DNA of 64,000 nt, taken from positions 26,703,617 to 26,767,616 of the forward strand of contig NC_064762.1 of the NCBI RefSeq assembly GCF_011397635.1, written 5' to 3'. The stretch's first letter is position 1. Each line of letters begins with the position of its first letter. Below, one piece after another: positions 27,654-41,836 of this stretch. The translations under genes were made by a program, and so were the position numbers. Source of the DNA: Epinephelus fuscoguttatus (Eukaryota; Chordata; Actinopteri; Perciformes; Serranidae). The notes below the pieces were generated by a model. It was not told the DNA's origin. It did no database searches and saw nothing but the letters and a program-made list of their open reading frames with translations.

Positions 27654-27977
27654 AAAGGTCCAGTGTGTAGAATTTAATGACATCTAGCAGTGAGGTTGCA
27701 GAACTGAATCTTCTCCCCGTGCTAAGCATGTATGAGCACTACGATGGCTGATGCAGAAATGCGAGTGGCCCTATCTAGAGCCAGTATTTAATTTGTACAT
27801 TCTGGGCTTCTGTAGGAGAGGATCTGCTCTGTATGTCGATATAAACAGCTCATTATAAGGTAATGAAAACAGAACTGTTCTTATTTTCAGGTGATTATAA
27901 AATATTGAAAACATAGTTATGAATATTATATACCATTTCTGCCAATAGATGTCCTAAACCCTACACACTGAATCTTT
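27654..27977 (-). repeat. MITE, AAAGGTCCAGTGTGT family, copy 3
   Basis: Starts AAAGGTCCAGTGTGTAGAAT, ends CCTAAACCCTACACACTGAA. Orientation opposite to copies 1 and 2: ACATCTAGCAGTGAGGTTGC is at its left, while the matching motif is at the right end of copy 2. No flanking duplication beyond TTAA on the left. Confidence 0.75.
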
Positions 27978-29849
27978 CAGTCAAGTAATTGGTTCAGCTA
28001 CTTTGTTGTTTAACAGATATTTAACCACCATTAAATTAGCATCTTCTAAAATGTCCTTGCGGCACTCTGGTACCTTTTGCACTATACATGTCTGTAATGT
28101 AACTAACAACCAGTCTAAGCTAAATTTGTTGCTTTAACAACATTGTGTTGAACGTGCAACCAGAACAAAAAGGAATTAGCTCCTGTAACCAACAGTACAG
28201 TTTCCATCGCCTACCTACAGGTCAAATAGGTTGACACCTGTCTTCATGTTTTCACATGCTTGGAATGACATGAGAAATTATAAGGCCAAAAGAGTTTTCT
28301 TTTGTCTTTCCCTGTATGACTGCATTCTCAACCTACATTAGAAAGTTGCCGGGTAAAAAATTAACTCAGCAGCATACCTTGAATTACGTATTTGGGCATC
28401 TAGGCTGAGAATGAGTTACTGAATTGCTGTACTTCTTTCAGATTATGTAGAATGAATGCCTGAAGTAATTTATTTTACTGCTACTTTATATTACTGATAT
28501 TACTGAGGTTCGCTGCTAAATTGGGGTTAAGTTTCACTTGGTAGAAGTCTGATTTAATAAGTCAACAGTTACAAAAACATGTAAACTGTGTCATTAAGGC
28601 AACTGGGTGGAATGGGAAACATCATGTTTATTCACCTGACATGGAGCCAAAATTAATACTGAATTAGGATAATTGTTCACCAAATGCGTTAACATCTGTT
28701 TATGAGTCGTAAGAAAACATATATAATCTTTTAGAGGAAGTCAGTAATTACCATAAGCTAGCTCGGGCCGTGTTAAATATATGTAACAATATGTTAACAG
28801 AGCAACCAATACTTCGAGATGGCTGTCAAAGATGGCGGAGGTATGATCATGTTACCCCCATCTGAGGTGTAACAGGTAGTGCGTTCCACAAATTTTATTT
28901 CCTATTCGCTCTAGAATAGAGGATTAGCACTGCATCGGGTACCATTACTGGAAAAATCCAGTTTAGGTTTAGTGCCAGAGGTCGTGCCCATAATTCATGC
29001 AAGATATCATAGGGCCTAGGAATGAGGTGGACACGAGTCAAATAAATGTAGTGCAGTAAAAAGTACAATATTCCTCTCTGAATCTAAGTAGAAGAGGAAA
29101 GATCAAAGGTCAGACAAAACAAATATGGCTAAAATTTGCCTGAGACAGAGGAGCGTGAGCAGCAAGAAGAGAGAAAGATGGATTGATATAAAGATGACAG
29201 ACCTGCCTGCCTCTGACAAAAATGTGAAATGATAGCGTGATAAAAGAGTGCACAGAGAGAGATAGAGAGACGGCCCTAATCCTCCGAGTGATGGCCTAGT
29301 TAGTTAAGTGACCGCTGTTGTTATTGTCTATGTCTATGTTTATGTGTGTGTGATTCACTAATGGCTTATTCATCCATGGTCATCCAATAGCAGCTAAAAC
29401 TCTTTAAACCTCATCCTGTGTGTGTGTGTGTGTGTGTGTCTGTGTCTGTGTCTGTGTCTGTGTGTCTGTGTGAGATGTCTATTCTTATCTCCAATTGGTT
29501 GTGAAGTTGTCTGATGCACGTTTGTTCTGGCTTTTTTAAATACCTCTCCTCACACACAGTCAAGGTAATGACACACATACACACACATTAACACACAAAC
29601 AGACAGTGCACACCATCCCTCCCTGTGGCGATTACTTTCCAGATTGAGCAGGAGTCAGCAGCTGTCCGCTCCTTTCTTCTCACTTACAACATGCATGAAC
29701 ACACACACACATACATTTCCAGGCCACACATGTAGCTTGCACTTGCTCAAAATTAGACATCTGAGGATGTCAGCAGCTAATATGTCACATCTGAACTGTT
29801 TCTAAACATGCAGACTTTATCTGAAAATAGATATGGCTGTTCTTCATCT

Positions 29850-29945
29850 TTATGGGCCCGGAGCCTATCACAGCTGACATTGGGTGAGATGCGGGGTACA
29901 CCCTGGACAGGTCACCAGACTATCACAGGGCTGACACATAGAGAC
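29850..29945 (-). repeat. L2-type 3' fragment, inverted copy
   Basis: GGAGCCTATCACAGCTGACA, TTGGGTGAGATGCGGGGTAC and ACCCTGGACAGGTCACCAGA are the reverse of the typical fish L2-like tail, of which a diverged forward copy is at 27316-27580. Confidence 0.6.
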
Positions 29946-30539
29946 ACTTTTTTTCCCCCCAACTTTATTTATAGAACATTTTGAACATTTTAGACAAGAC
30001 AATGTGATATACAGCATCAGGTAAAGAAAAAACAAACAAACCCACTGCCAGGCCAATCACTCAAAACCCAAATAAGAGAGAAAGAAATAGATGTAAAGAG
30101 CAGTTCAAAAATAGAAATGAAAAAAAAATAATAATAATAATAAATAAGTACAAAAGGAATTGAAAAATAATAATAAATTAAAAAATAAGAAATAAAGGTT
30201 AAATGATACTGAATAAAAATAAACAAAAAGTAAATGAACAATTACACCTATCAATCCTCCAACTCAGAGGAAAAGTCTAGAGGATGTATGTGATTCAGAA
30301 AAGGATCCTAAGTAACATGAAATGATTTCACCGAGCCTTTTAGTGTAAACCTGAGTCTTTTGAGCTTCAAATTATAAAGCACCTCACGAACCCAACGAGA
30401 ATGCGAGTGGGGACTGGGGAGTTTCCAATTGAGGAGAATCAGCCGACGGGCCAACAGGGTAGTGAATAATAAATGCTTCCTAAGTCCCCTAAGTCACACA
30501 AAGGTTGCAATACGCAAGGCATGCCACGCTACCTTTTTA

Positions 30540-31180
30540 AAAAATAAATAAAATTTGAATGCAGCTAGTGAAAAAAACGCTTCTTGCGCTTTTTTATTGT
30601 TGCCAGGCAACCACAGACTCACCTCCTTCCTGTGTAATCAATCAACTGTTTATTTTATTTATTTTTTTGTTATTTGACAGTAATCAGTATTCCTAAAATG
30701 TTGAGGCAAAGGGTACTTGCTGTAGCTGTGGTTGAGGGTGAGAGGCTGTCAGCTAATAGGTTCTTGGACACAGGGAAACGGAGATCTGTGTGGGTACATG
30801 AGACCCTAAAAAAGAGGGTGGATCACGGGGAGTACCACCAGTTGGTCCAGGAGCTTCGCCTCGATGATGGACGTTTCCAGGCATATTTTATGATGACTTA
30901 GGGGCAGTTTGACAACCTGCTGTCTATCGTCGGGCCGTACAGCTCTCTAGCAACTGCTACCACCACTTTCCCCTCCATTGTTTACCAACTGTAAACTTGA
31001 TGTCGTGACCACCACAGACAGCCCGCCTCTCAAATCATCCAATTGGACAATGGCAAAAAAGATGACGAAAAAATAGATGATGTGGGGCGTTTTTGTGCAT
31101 TCTTTTCTTGTATAATATTGTTTATGATGCAAGAACAGTTTGCGTCCGAAAGACTGGCGTTGAGATTTTTTAAAGGACAC
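30540..31180 (+). mobile_element. PIF/Harbinger remnant with transposase N-terminal frame
   Basis: The frame at 30674-30901 (75 aa) contains KRRSVWVHETLKKRVDHGEY followed by HQLVQELRLDDGRFQAYFMM, then a stop. The same frame continues past the stop as GQFDNLLSIVGPY. The order WVH...GEYHxLVQELRxDxxRFxxYFRM...FDxLLxxVGP is the start of Harbinger (HARBI1-like) nucleases. Catalytic DDE parts are absent, so this is a deleted, dead copy. Ends not defined; the AACGC-rich flanks may be terminal repeats. Confidence 0.65.
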
Positions 31181-31576
31181 TGAGAAGTGGCTGTGCCTCT
31201 GGTATATTATGCTGGTATGAAAACGTGTGACACTGTGACGATATGACTTTGGGAGTCTGGACTAATTCAGCCTGCTGCTCCTCATTCATTATTAATTAAC
31301 ACCTCCATTAAAAAAACTGTCTGCATGGAGAGAAAATTCAGGGTGTGTCTGTGTGTCAGCATAATGTATGTTTGTGCGTGTGGGAACTGATTGTGCACGT
31401 GTGTCTATAGTGTGTGTTTGTGTGTGTATGCGTATGCATGTGCATGTGTGTGCTGAAGCAGCTGGTCGCAGGGTGAGTGAGAAATGCTGCCTGGTGTGTC
31501 ACTGTTTGGCTTTGTGTGTCTCTCTCTGTCTGTCGGTCTGTCATACCCACTAGCCGCTATGACACAGCAGAAAGCG

Positions 31577-31577
<1 letters not shown>

Positions 31578-31626
<49 letters not shown>

Positions 31627-31635
31627 CACACACAC
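31578..31635 (+). repeat. (CA)n microsatellite
   Basis: About 25 CA units with one A-rich interruption, in dpysl5 intron 1. Confidence 0.95.
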
Positions 31636-33670
31636 CTGCACTGCACAAGTCTAAAATAGATCTGTGGCATGCTGGTCTTTGGAGTTTTTTGGATGCAGTT
31701 CATTGAGGCCACACAAACACTACAGATGACAAAGTCAGCTGTTTTAGGCGGCGTCCACATCAAAGGGCAACACCACCTAAATTACAAATTCCAACATGTT
31801 ATTCCCATGGCCAAGGAAAGTTTAATCTATATTTATGAATATGAGCTACTGTCTCTCAAAACCAAAAACCAGAGAAGTCTTAATCTTGTGATGTCATCAA
31901 GTAGAAAATCTGGAGCTGCTCTACTGACAATGAAAGAGAGACTGATTTTGTGTTTTTTTTTCTTTTTTATGTCTAGTTGAGTTTTATTCTATTGTAGTGT
32001 TCACAGCTCTGAAAAAGAAAATGTTCCTATATACTCAGGACATTGTGCTGGGTGCTCTCAGCGACATCTATAACATCTTTCACCATTCGTTGTCAATAGA
32101 GCAGCTTCAGACTTTATACCGTATGACCTCACAAATGTGAAGTGAAACACCAAGCCCACCCAAACTAGCTGGCCCACTCCTCATGACACCTCACATCACA
32201 TCACTTCACATCACGGCACATTCATCATAGCACCTCTTGTTGCCTTATGTCCTATATCGTCTCCTCTGTCACCTCCTATCACATCTCATCATGTTGCCCC
32301 ACATCTTTTTGTAAAAAATCTGTTTCTAACATGCAACGGGCGCTGCGATTCAAATGCTCCCTTCCTGTGAGCAGCTGGAGGGCTCGCTCACTGTGTGTGT
32401 TTGTGAGTGTTAAAGGTGTCACTGTCCAGAATGTCAATTATATAACTTGACTTTAATTTCCTTTGGCTTACAGTCCTCACAGACACACAAAGCTCCCAGT
32501 GTCCGGTGCCGAGGTCTGTTTAGTCAGCGTTCCTGCTCCCACTCACAGTCAGTCAGCTGTGTGGGTTCGGGACGGAGCTGACCGGAAAATAGTGACAACA
32601 GCAGCTTCAGCTTGTAAATAACAGAAATAGGGGCTGGAATTTCATGTAAACATCACTCTGCATGTCAGACAGACACTGCATGTCATTGGTCCAGTAAATG
32701 TAAGTGACTGATCAGTGTCACTCAGAGCATTTGTTGTCATTTTGTGTTTGCCAGAAACAGGTTTTAGTCATGTTGTTTATATCTGGCAGTGACATCAGGA
32801 TTTAGCATAATGCCAGCAAAGCACTGAAATGGATAAAACTGGCAAACTGTGTTTACTGTAATCCTCCACTGTTTCCAGTTTGTTGCCAGTATGGTGTCAG
32901 TTTCCATTGGATTTGTTGTAACATGTGACAGTTCCCTTCCTGCGCAAGTGATAGAGGTCCAGCTGCTGCATCAGTACCACCTAAAAGACTCATATGTGGG
33001 TCATTTGTCAAAAATCTGCATCCTTTAATCTTCTGCACAGCTGCATCTTCTTTTCACTGAACGGGGGCAGAATATTTCACAGCTGTTGTGTTAGATATTA
33101 ACTGAAGTGTTTCCATTTCCTTAATATATTAAGTACGTTGTAGACATTCAATATAATAAACAAACAAACAAACAAATGCAGTATTTACACCTCAGTTGAG
33201 AATAGGCCAGTGTACAGCCATTTATACATAATTAATGTGATTCTTATTTAGGCCTTTATATAACCCACAGATTAAATGGATAGACTTTATGACAGAAGGT
33301 AGTGGGAGTAACTCAGTGGCAGTTAGATCGATGCATGAACACCAGCCTACGGATGCTGTGGTTGGAAACAGTAGCTTGTCAGACAGCAGCGTGTGATACG
33401 AGTCAACAAAAACATTTTAAACTACATTACAGCACTTAAAATGGTTTTATTGTCTACAGGAATGAAAATTGTTACATTAAACTGGTTTTGCCTGATGGAG
33501 GCACTACAGTTAAAGGCTACAAAGGTCAAACAGGTAGAGATTTTATTTGAAATGATCCAAAGTAGGAGGAAAAATAGTTTCATGTCCATCACAAGAGCTT
33601 TAACTGGAAAATCAGTCTTAGTTTTTTAGTATGCTTCACCACACTACTATGACATGCAGTTGTTTGTGTC

Positions 33671-33675
<5 letters not shown>

Positions 33676-33730
<55 letters not shown>
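33676..33730 (+). repeat. (TG)n microsatellite
   Basis: About 26 TG units in dpysl5 intron 1. Confidence 0.95.
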
Positions 33731-35272
33731 TGTAGGCCCTTCCACTGAAAGCACTCCAGTTCCCATCTCCTGGGAAACCAGTCTTTTATTGTGGCTGCCA
33801 GGCCTTTAGGGCACTGCTTTCCATACTGCACCCCCTCTCCTCCATCACCACCATGTTTACCACGATCACTTTATCTTTCATCCATACACAATCATCCCCT
33901 TCTACTCTTCCTCTATCAGTGGACTCATCTCTCTCTGTGGCCATCCTTATTACTTTGCCTCTCTTTTTTAAGTTCTCTATCTTTTCTCACCCCTTCTTTC
34001 AATCTTCTCTGAGATCGACTGGAGTCTGACTTGGTGCCAAATGATTTCTGTTCAGTGCTGAAACAATAGGCTTATGATATGCCTCAGAGAAAACCTAGAT
34101 AGTATGATCATTTTTCCTGTGAATAACTGTTCTTATTCTCTTCTTTGATGATCATATATTTCAAAAACAGCGTGTTTAGAGCAATGAATATTGTTAGAAC
34201 TGAGCAAAAGAGTTAGGATGGAGCACTGAAAGGCCATTAGACCATACGTGGAAGATTTGGGTATGTTTTTATTCCCTATAAAGTTATTGACCAGCAGGAA
34301 AACCAAAACCTAATATATTTCTTTAAGTGATTTACTACCCAGTTTTCTACTCTTTGGACCAATTTTAGTGTAATCTGGTCACGGTACAAATTTCTCTCCT
34401 CATTATTCTGTCCACTGTTCTCTTCCCCTCCTCTCTTTCCTCTCCTTCCTCTCCTATTCTCCTCCATCTCTTTGAGTTTGATTCTTTGTGACTGGGAGGC
34501 CATTGTGTCCTGCCATCAAACACATTGCATACAGCCATCCATGCAGAATACACACATGCACACACAGAGAGATGTTTGTAGAAGAAGCTCTCAGTTTGTT
34601 GATCCCATTAGACTTGCTCATGCTGCTTTTTTCAATAATCATGTGAAGGTAACCCATATTGTTGCTTGATACTTAGTAAAACTCATGTGAAAAAAATACA
34701 CTTTTCATTTAAAGTATACTTGAAATATGTGGATATTCATAAGAATACAAAAGCCATACAAACTGGGCAGAATTGATTTTATTTGGTGCAGAAATTTGCA
34801 GGTTTAGCTGAAACCTATCATTTAGGTCACATACAATATGCCAAGTTTATCTGGTTACATCAGGGCACTTGAAAGAAGCAGACAATACAGCAAAATCGTC
34901 TTAAAATGCCAAACTATAAGACTGAGCTTTATTACTTTAATTATAAAAATGTGTTTTAAAAATGAAACATTAGGAGCCAGTGTTGAAAAAGGGGTCTATA
35001 TAAATCTCCCAAAGCACATGAACTGAGTACGACATGTACTGTACAGTAACTAACACAACCTGAAATTACCATTGCCAGAAGTTATCATTATCTTTTGTAA
35101 AGGAGGGGGCAGGGATAAGATCACAAATACCACCGGGCATTCATTTTGAAAAGTGCTCATTGTGCAAAATACAGTAGAAATCCCTAAAATTAGGTTAATT
35201 AGATCCATGTTTTTAACCAAAAGCCCTGTAGAAACATTAAATTCACCTTATTTTTTATTTGTAGAACAAAGG

Positions 35273-35612
35273 ACTGCAACTAACAATTATTTTCATCATT
35301 GATTAATCTGGTGTTATTTTTTTGTTTGAGAAAAGGTGAGAAAAGAGTGAGAAATGTCCATAAAAGTTCTCTAAAGACCCAGATGGCATCTTCAGATTGC
35401 TTATTTTGTCCAACTAACACTTCAAAGCCCAAAAAATATTCAGTTTACTGTCACATAAGACAAAGAAATACAGCAAATCCTCACACTGGGAAAGCTAAAA
35501 CAAGGAAATGTTTTGGGTATTTCCCCTAAAAAGGACTGAAACGAATCATCAATTATGAAAATGTTGTTATAAAATAGTTACTTTACTGTTTGACTAATCA
35601 TTTTAGCTCTTT
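35273..35612 (+). repeat. dispersed repeat, GCTGCAACTAAC family, best copy
   Basis: Starts GGACTGCAACTAACAATTAT, continues TTTTGTCCAACTAACACTTC, ATTCAGTTTACTGTCACATA, AGACAAAGAAATACAGCAAA and ends near GTTTGACTAATCATTTTAGC. The ends are inverted ATTAATC-type motifs. Diverged relatives in this window: ~7600/9065 (split), 13556, ~19855, ~44560 and ~55291. Confidence 0.65.
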
Positions 35613-36810
35613 TCATTTCCCATGTTTTATGTTTCCTCTAAAAACTGAAGTTATATTTGATTCCTTTTCATCATACTTGAGTAGGAGAACTGCAAAATCA
35701 TTCAAATAAAGTTCATTTAAAACACGTTTTTCCCCTTCCTCATTCAGTTCATAAAGCTGGTGAGGTAAGTGGGTTACTTTAAAAAGCCTCTGCGTTCCAT
35801 CAGTCCTTGCAGAACTCTGACATTCTGTTATATTCTGTAATAGATTTGTAAATTATAGATCCTCTGCTCACCTCTTAATATTTCATAGGCCGAGCTGACA
35901 CACTAAAAGCTTGGAGGAAGTTTTCTCTCTCCAGAGACAGAAAAAGACTGAATTTGTGTCTGGAACAGTAACTCAGCAGAAAATACAAGACTGGGGTAAT
36001 TATAAACGACTGTCCCCTTGTGCTTGAGTGGAAACTTTTAATGTCTGCGACAAAGGTTATGACACACATTCACTGCCACAAGCCTCATATGAGACTTGGC
36101 ACTTAGTGTCTAAGGCAACAATACACCACTCAGTCAGGATGCTGTTTACCCTCTTGAATGCATTCTTGTTGGCAGCGGCCTTAGATGTGTTGGGGAAGCA
36201 CAATGAGAAAGGATCTTTGTAAAGGCTGAATTCCTGCAACTAACTAAAGGTGCATGGCCAGGTTTTTCAAAAAAAAGTGTTCTCCTTGATTGTAGTTTTA
36301 GTGAAACCTGAAACATTTCTTCACTATCCCTCTCTGTCAGAACTACTTCCTATCTACCTCTTTGTCATAGAATGATGTTGTCAAATAAATCTGTTGCTCC
36401 TTCCCCACTGGAACTGCTTTTGTCACCTATGTAATCTTGATTAGACTCCGCTCAAACCATGTGTGTTTTTCAAAGCTCAGTCTTCCTGTGCTTGTATGCA
36501 GCATCTCTTACAAATAGGTGACTCTTGGTGAAGTCGAAAGTGGGAAGGAGGGAGCATACAATGATTAGCATTTGGCAAATATTATTTACTTTGTAGTGAA
36601 ATGGATTTGGGCACAGTGACAATGGATATGCCTGAGGAAGGAGTGCTCAGAGCTGAAAAGATGGGTGGATTTCAGTTGGGCTGCAACTCAAACATGACAA
36701 ATTAGTCAGTCAGCAACATTTTCTTGGTCATTTTCTGCCTGTACAGAACTCTGTTAACACCTTTGTAATGTAATATTGATGTTAAATGCATTTTTTTGTT
36801 CCTCTGGTAG

Positions 36811-36925
36811 GTCTGTGGCTGCCAACATGGGGTCGATGCGTATCCTCATCAAAGGAGGGAAGGTAGTCAATGATGACTTCACCCAGGAAGCAGATGTCTA
36901 CATTGAGAACGGCATCATTCAGCAG
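36811..36925 (+). CDS. dpysl5: dpysl5 first coding exon (ATG 36827)
   Basis: Acceptor CTGGTAG, 16 nt of 5' UTR, then ATG in good context (GCCAACATGG). Encodes [20 protein letters not shown] and [13 protein letters not shown]. An in-frame ATG at 36776 lies in the intron and is not used. Donor CAG|GTAGAC. Confidence 0.9.
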
Positions 36926-37027
36926 GTAGACCACATTTACATACAAATGCATTTTTACTCTATCGCACATGTTAAATGTACACTGCATCCTTTATTCCTC
37001 TTTACACATTTCTGCCTTTCATGCACC

Positions 37028-37068
<41 letters not shown>

Positions 37069-38658
37069 TGTGACCCACACACTCACTGTCCGGTGTATCC
37101 ACAGCTGTTAGTGTGACTCATTTCACAATAATACAGTATGAGGAGAATGAACTGCTCACTGAACTCAGTGGCCCCACATGATGATAGTGAAGGCTATAAT
37201 TAGCCCACAGAATGTTGTCATGGAAATAAGCATCAGTTCACGTGAAGAGGATGCATTTGACTCAGAAACCTGGAAAGCTTAGCTGTACTCCTACTGAAAC
37301 TCCACTGCCATGGCAGCACATGAGCTTTTTCATAGACTGTGTTAATGCTTATTTCCATCAACTGTATTGTTGAGAGGATCCTGATCCATTATGTTATGTT
37401 TAAAATGGTTCCTCAGTTTTGAATTATACTGTAACTGAAATGTTACTTTGAAGAAGGTTTTAAGAATGATTTTAAGAAAATTCTATATATTACCATGCTC
37501 AGGGAAACAACCCTCAAGCTGCTATAAAGAACGTGGTGATTCCAGGACGCATAAGATGCCAGCAGTATTGGAAGAACTTAAGAAAAACACGTGAATAAGA
37601 TTGTTTATTCTGATTTGCTGGGCATTGTGTAGGTGAGAATACACGACAAGGTGTCTAGATATTTAAATAAAAATGTCTAAGTTGAAGGTTAAGAGCACTA
37701 CAATACAAAGGAGAGTCATGTTTCTCTTCCAGCTCCATGATACTTCCACTCAAGCATGGAGGAGGAGTCTATTAACAGCTGAAATGAGTAATATTAGAGT
37801 TAGAAATTAATTTAAAAAGGCAGTGAATTTAGGTGTTGTGGTCACCTGATACAAGGGTACGAGTCTCCAGTCATGTTAGCAGCTCTGTGAAGTGGTACAA
37901 GGGCAAAACAGGGCTTTAAGCTAATTGCATAAGTAAGGGCAGTCCGCTTTGAGTGACAGGCTATCTGCAAGGCGTCACTTCAGTCTATGAGTCCGATCCA
38001 CCCCTTGCCCCTTCCACAGCTCCACCCTCTCGTTCAAATCTGGTCACTTATGATTTAAAAAATCCAAGGTGGCGATAACCAAATTGCTGAGGCTTCAAAA
38101 TGGGAGTCCACAAACCAACGGGTGATGTCACGGTGGCTACATCCATTGTTTTTGTATAGTCTATGATGCTTACATGCTCACAGTAGCAGTGCTGACATTT
38201 AGAATGTTTACCATGCTCACAATCTGTTAGCATTCTAACATTTGCTCCAAAGAAAAATTAAAGCTGAATGTTGTTTCTGTGGCCGTGGTATAATATGCTA
38301 TGTAAAACCTGTCTTAACCAAAGAGCCTTTGATGGGTCCTCTTTAATAATCCCACTCAGTCTCTGTTCACAATTTAATGGACTACATTAAAAGTACATTC
38401 ACCCAAACACTGTTTAGTTCATTTTCTATATTAGTCTGACATATTTTGTGGTTCAGATACATAATAATGAAGTTGTATAATTTGTATAACCTGTGCTCTC
38501 TCTGGCAGGTTGGAAAGGAACTGATGATACCAGGTGGGGCTAAGGTGATTGACGCCTCTGGAAAGCTGGTGTTGCCAGGCGGAATAGACACCAGCGTGCA
38601 TCTGCAGCAGACTTTTATGAACGCCAGCATTCAGGATGACTTCTACAGTGGGACCAAG

Positions 38659-38710
<52 letters not shown>

Positions 38711-39656
38711 CACACACATACAGGACTGTGCTAGGACTAGGCCTGTCATCATGCTTGTGATTAAACACATTTAGAAAGCAGAGACAGCTGTCACACACAG
38801 ACATGCTCTCACTCTCTTGTCCTGTCTACAGGCTGGTCCTCACCCTGTGTTCAGCTTCATACATTCATCAAAACTAATGACCACATGTGTTGTCACACTC
38901 GGCCTATAGGAAGCAAACAGCTGTCAGTAGTTTCTGTTTGAATCCTTCTCGTTTTCCACGCACACAGCTGTTCAGTCGCACTGGGTTTATTAGTTCATTT
39001 CCTATGGATGCTCAGCATGTTTTCCACTGAGACTCAGAGCAGAGTGGATGATTTAATAATTAGGAGACTTAAAAATTCTGAAGAGGGAGTGTAATTGTTG
39101 CCTGCAGCAGTACGTGCTGAAGGATGTTGTGGGCTGTTTTTGTTGTTGTTGAGATATTTTTATCACTGGGGGGGTTAAAGTCATGGGCAACCACTGGATA
39201 TATGAAGATGTCGCAGTTTTTGTACACACAAGGTACAAGATATAAGAATTGCAGCTCTTGTGATTTAAATTGGGATTTAGATTTTTGAACAGTAGTTTGG
39301 CCAAACACTCCTGAAAATCCTTTTAGTTCCATCCATGCAGCCACAGTTTGCATGTTTGCTTTCATTCTGTTTAGTACTATTACAGTCCTGCAAGTAGAGC
39401 CATTAAATTTGCGTATGTAAGATTTTGTGGTAAACAATATTACCTGCAGGATTTCTGCAGTGCTGTATCTTCATGAAATGAGGTCTGACTCTGATGGAAT
39501 GCCAACTGAAGTGCAGTGAGAGGAATTTGGGGGGATTGAATCGTCCATATGCCAGCTTTACCCCGGCAACAACCCCCCAATCATCAGCCCCTACCCACTG
39601 ACCTCGCTACCATGGCAACTAACCCCCGCTCTTAGTGTGGAAATCAGAGGGGGCAA

Positions 39657-39691
<35 letters not shown>

Positions 39692-41782
39692 CACGCATGA
39701 ACATAGCAGTATTGTGTGGTCTCTACGGTGACTGCGTTGCTGCGGCAACAGCTCATGTGCAATTGTGATGAACCCCAAAACTATTTCTCTCCGCATCCTC
39801 TTCCCTCCCTCCCACCATTTTGTAACAGTTTGCTCCCTCTCACGCTTTCTGTCCTTCCTCCTCTCCTCTCTTCCCTGCTGTTTCCTCTGCCTCACCCCCT
39901 CCTGTGTCACCCATTACTCTCCTCTGAGCTCTGAATTGGATGACTGGTGGAGAACATGCAGTGTAGATACAGAGCTGTTTATATTTGCAGTTGTGCACCT
40001 TGTATTGAGGTTTTGTGTCCAGATATTGAGCTGTATTGTGTGTACACTTAACTTTAACAGATCTCACTCAGATAAACACACTATCAAATAAATTAGTCAG
40101 GAAAAGAATACATGTTTTATTCAATGTAAGAGTTTGATAAAGCATCTGCTGCATGCTGAAATATATTAAATTTCTTATTTGTACACCTAAAACCCACAAA
40201 CAATATTTAGGCTGGTTTTAACTCAGTATTTGCACGGTGTTTATAAGTATAGAGACCTTCAATAATTTCACAAATCTCCTACCAGACAGGAAGATGAAAG
40301 TTGATGAGAGTTTTAGTCGAGTTGCCACAGGAATTATTAAAGGTATACATTTTTGGGGCTTTGGTAATCAAGCGAAAATGATCAGTGTTTTTTTTAACCA
40401 CCTTTAAAACCTGAAACCTCCAACACTTTATTTGTACTATTAACTACCTACGGAATACAGTGTACTGCACACACTCTGTACTTAGGTTTTCTTAGGGTCT
40501 TTAAAGTGCAGTACTGATCGATCATAGTGAAAAAATTAGAATTTCAGATTTTATGCCATGGATCAGATCAGATCAGATTTGCTCATGAAGGACAAATATT
40601 CTGCTAAAATGGCAGATCAGCTCTGTGTCTCTCCCAGCATGCCGTTTAATGTCTCTGCAGGCAGGAGAGGGAGATGAGGGCAAGGAGGAGGAGGAGGAGG
40701 AGGAGGAGGGGATGAAAGGTGTTCAGCAGTAAAGTGAAGTATGAGAGGTGCTGATAGAGGCTGATCAGAGAGCTGCAGTAGTAATCTGTCTGACACTGAT
40801 ATGCACTCACAGAGTCCAACATACAGAGATCCTCTCATCCCCTCAGATCAGTCAAGTCCCCCCTTCTCTCTGTCTGTCTGTTTCACTTTCTTTTCAGGGG
40901 ATTATCTTCACAGTAGGGGTTGGGGGTCTTTAATAGAGGAGGAGATTCATGATAAAACAATGTTTGGGGTTTATGTGTCACCATCCACTTTGGCTGTAAT
41001 GTCAATGATCAGGAACATGTTTAAGAAACCAAAGGGGGGAGCCATCATCTCAACTAAGTCGATGAGATGATGGTGTGTTATAACAGGATGTATAACAGAA
41101 TCAGCTACACCATATGGATTGAAATGTGTGTGTTTTCTTACATTATGGACCATCAAAATACATCAATTAATCTGTTTCTGTCATCTTTATTGAAATGTCT
41201 AAAAACTGCATGATAGACATCTAGCCTGGCCTGGTTTCTACACTGCATGATGGTTTTATTCTGCTCAGCAACACCAGTTACAAATAGTTTCGTCAGAACA
41301 ATACCAGCTGATTACGTAGTACGACCTGCCTGTCACTGATGATTAGGTATTTGTTTGATCTCTTTAGCACATTTGAAAAGTAGAACAGTCTAAATTTGGA
41401 TGTTTATTCGGTGACTGTAGTTCCAGAGTCAGTCTAAAAAGAGGAAACAGGGCAGGATGAAAGATATTTAATCCTGCAGACAGTTTCTTTATTTCAGCTT
41501 GGCAGAAAGTCTGCTACTGGCCTCTGCAGCCCTCACATTTATGAAAATGCTCCACTATAATATTTAGTAATAAAAATATATACATGGCTTCACAAGGATG
41601 CAAAAACCACATTTTTATCTCCCTTAAGCTCTTCTGTTCTGCTAGGTTGTTTCTTTCTCTTTCTCTACTCACGCAATCCCTCTTTTTTGAGAAGTGCACT
41701 GGCAGTAAATCTTAATTAAGGCCGTGCAGATAGACACTATAAATCCCCAAATCCCCAGCTGTGTCCACGTCCCCTGAGCTCC

Positions 41783-41836
<54 letters not shown>

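Larger units (their letters stand above)
26225..36810 (+). other. dpysl5 first intron
   Basis: About 10.6 kb without coding sequence apart from transposon scraps. Contains (TG)n at 26705-26740, (GAT)n at ~26810-26833, LINE/SINE tails at 27316-27580 and 29850-29945, a MITE at 27654-27977, a retroposon-like stretch at ~29946-30480, a Harbinger remnant at 30540-31180, CA/TG tracts at ~31578-31635 and ~33676-33730, and a dispersed repeat at 35273-35600. Confidence 0.5.

Noticed and set aside
36776..36826. Upstream in-frame ATG for dpysl5
   Set aside because: It lies before a clear acceptor (CTGGTAG at 36810), and the extra residues do not resemble the CRMP5 N-terminus; ATG 36827 has better context.
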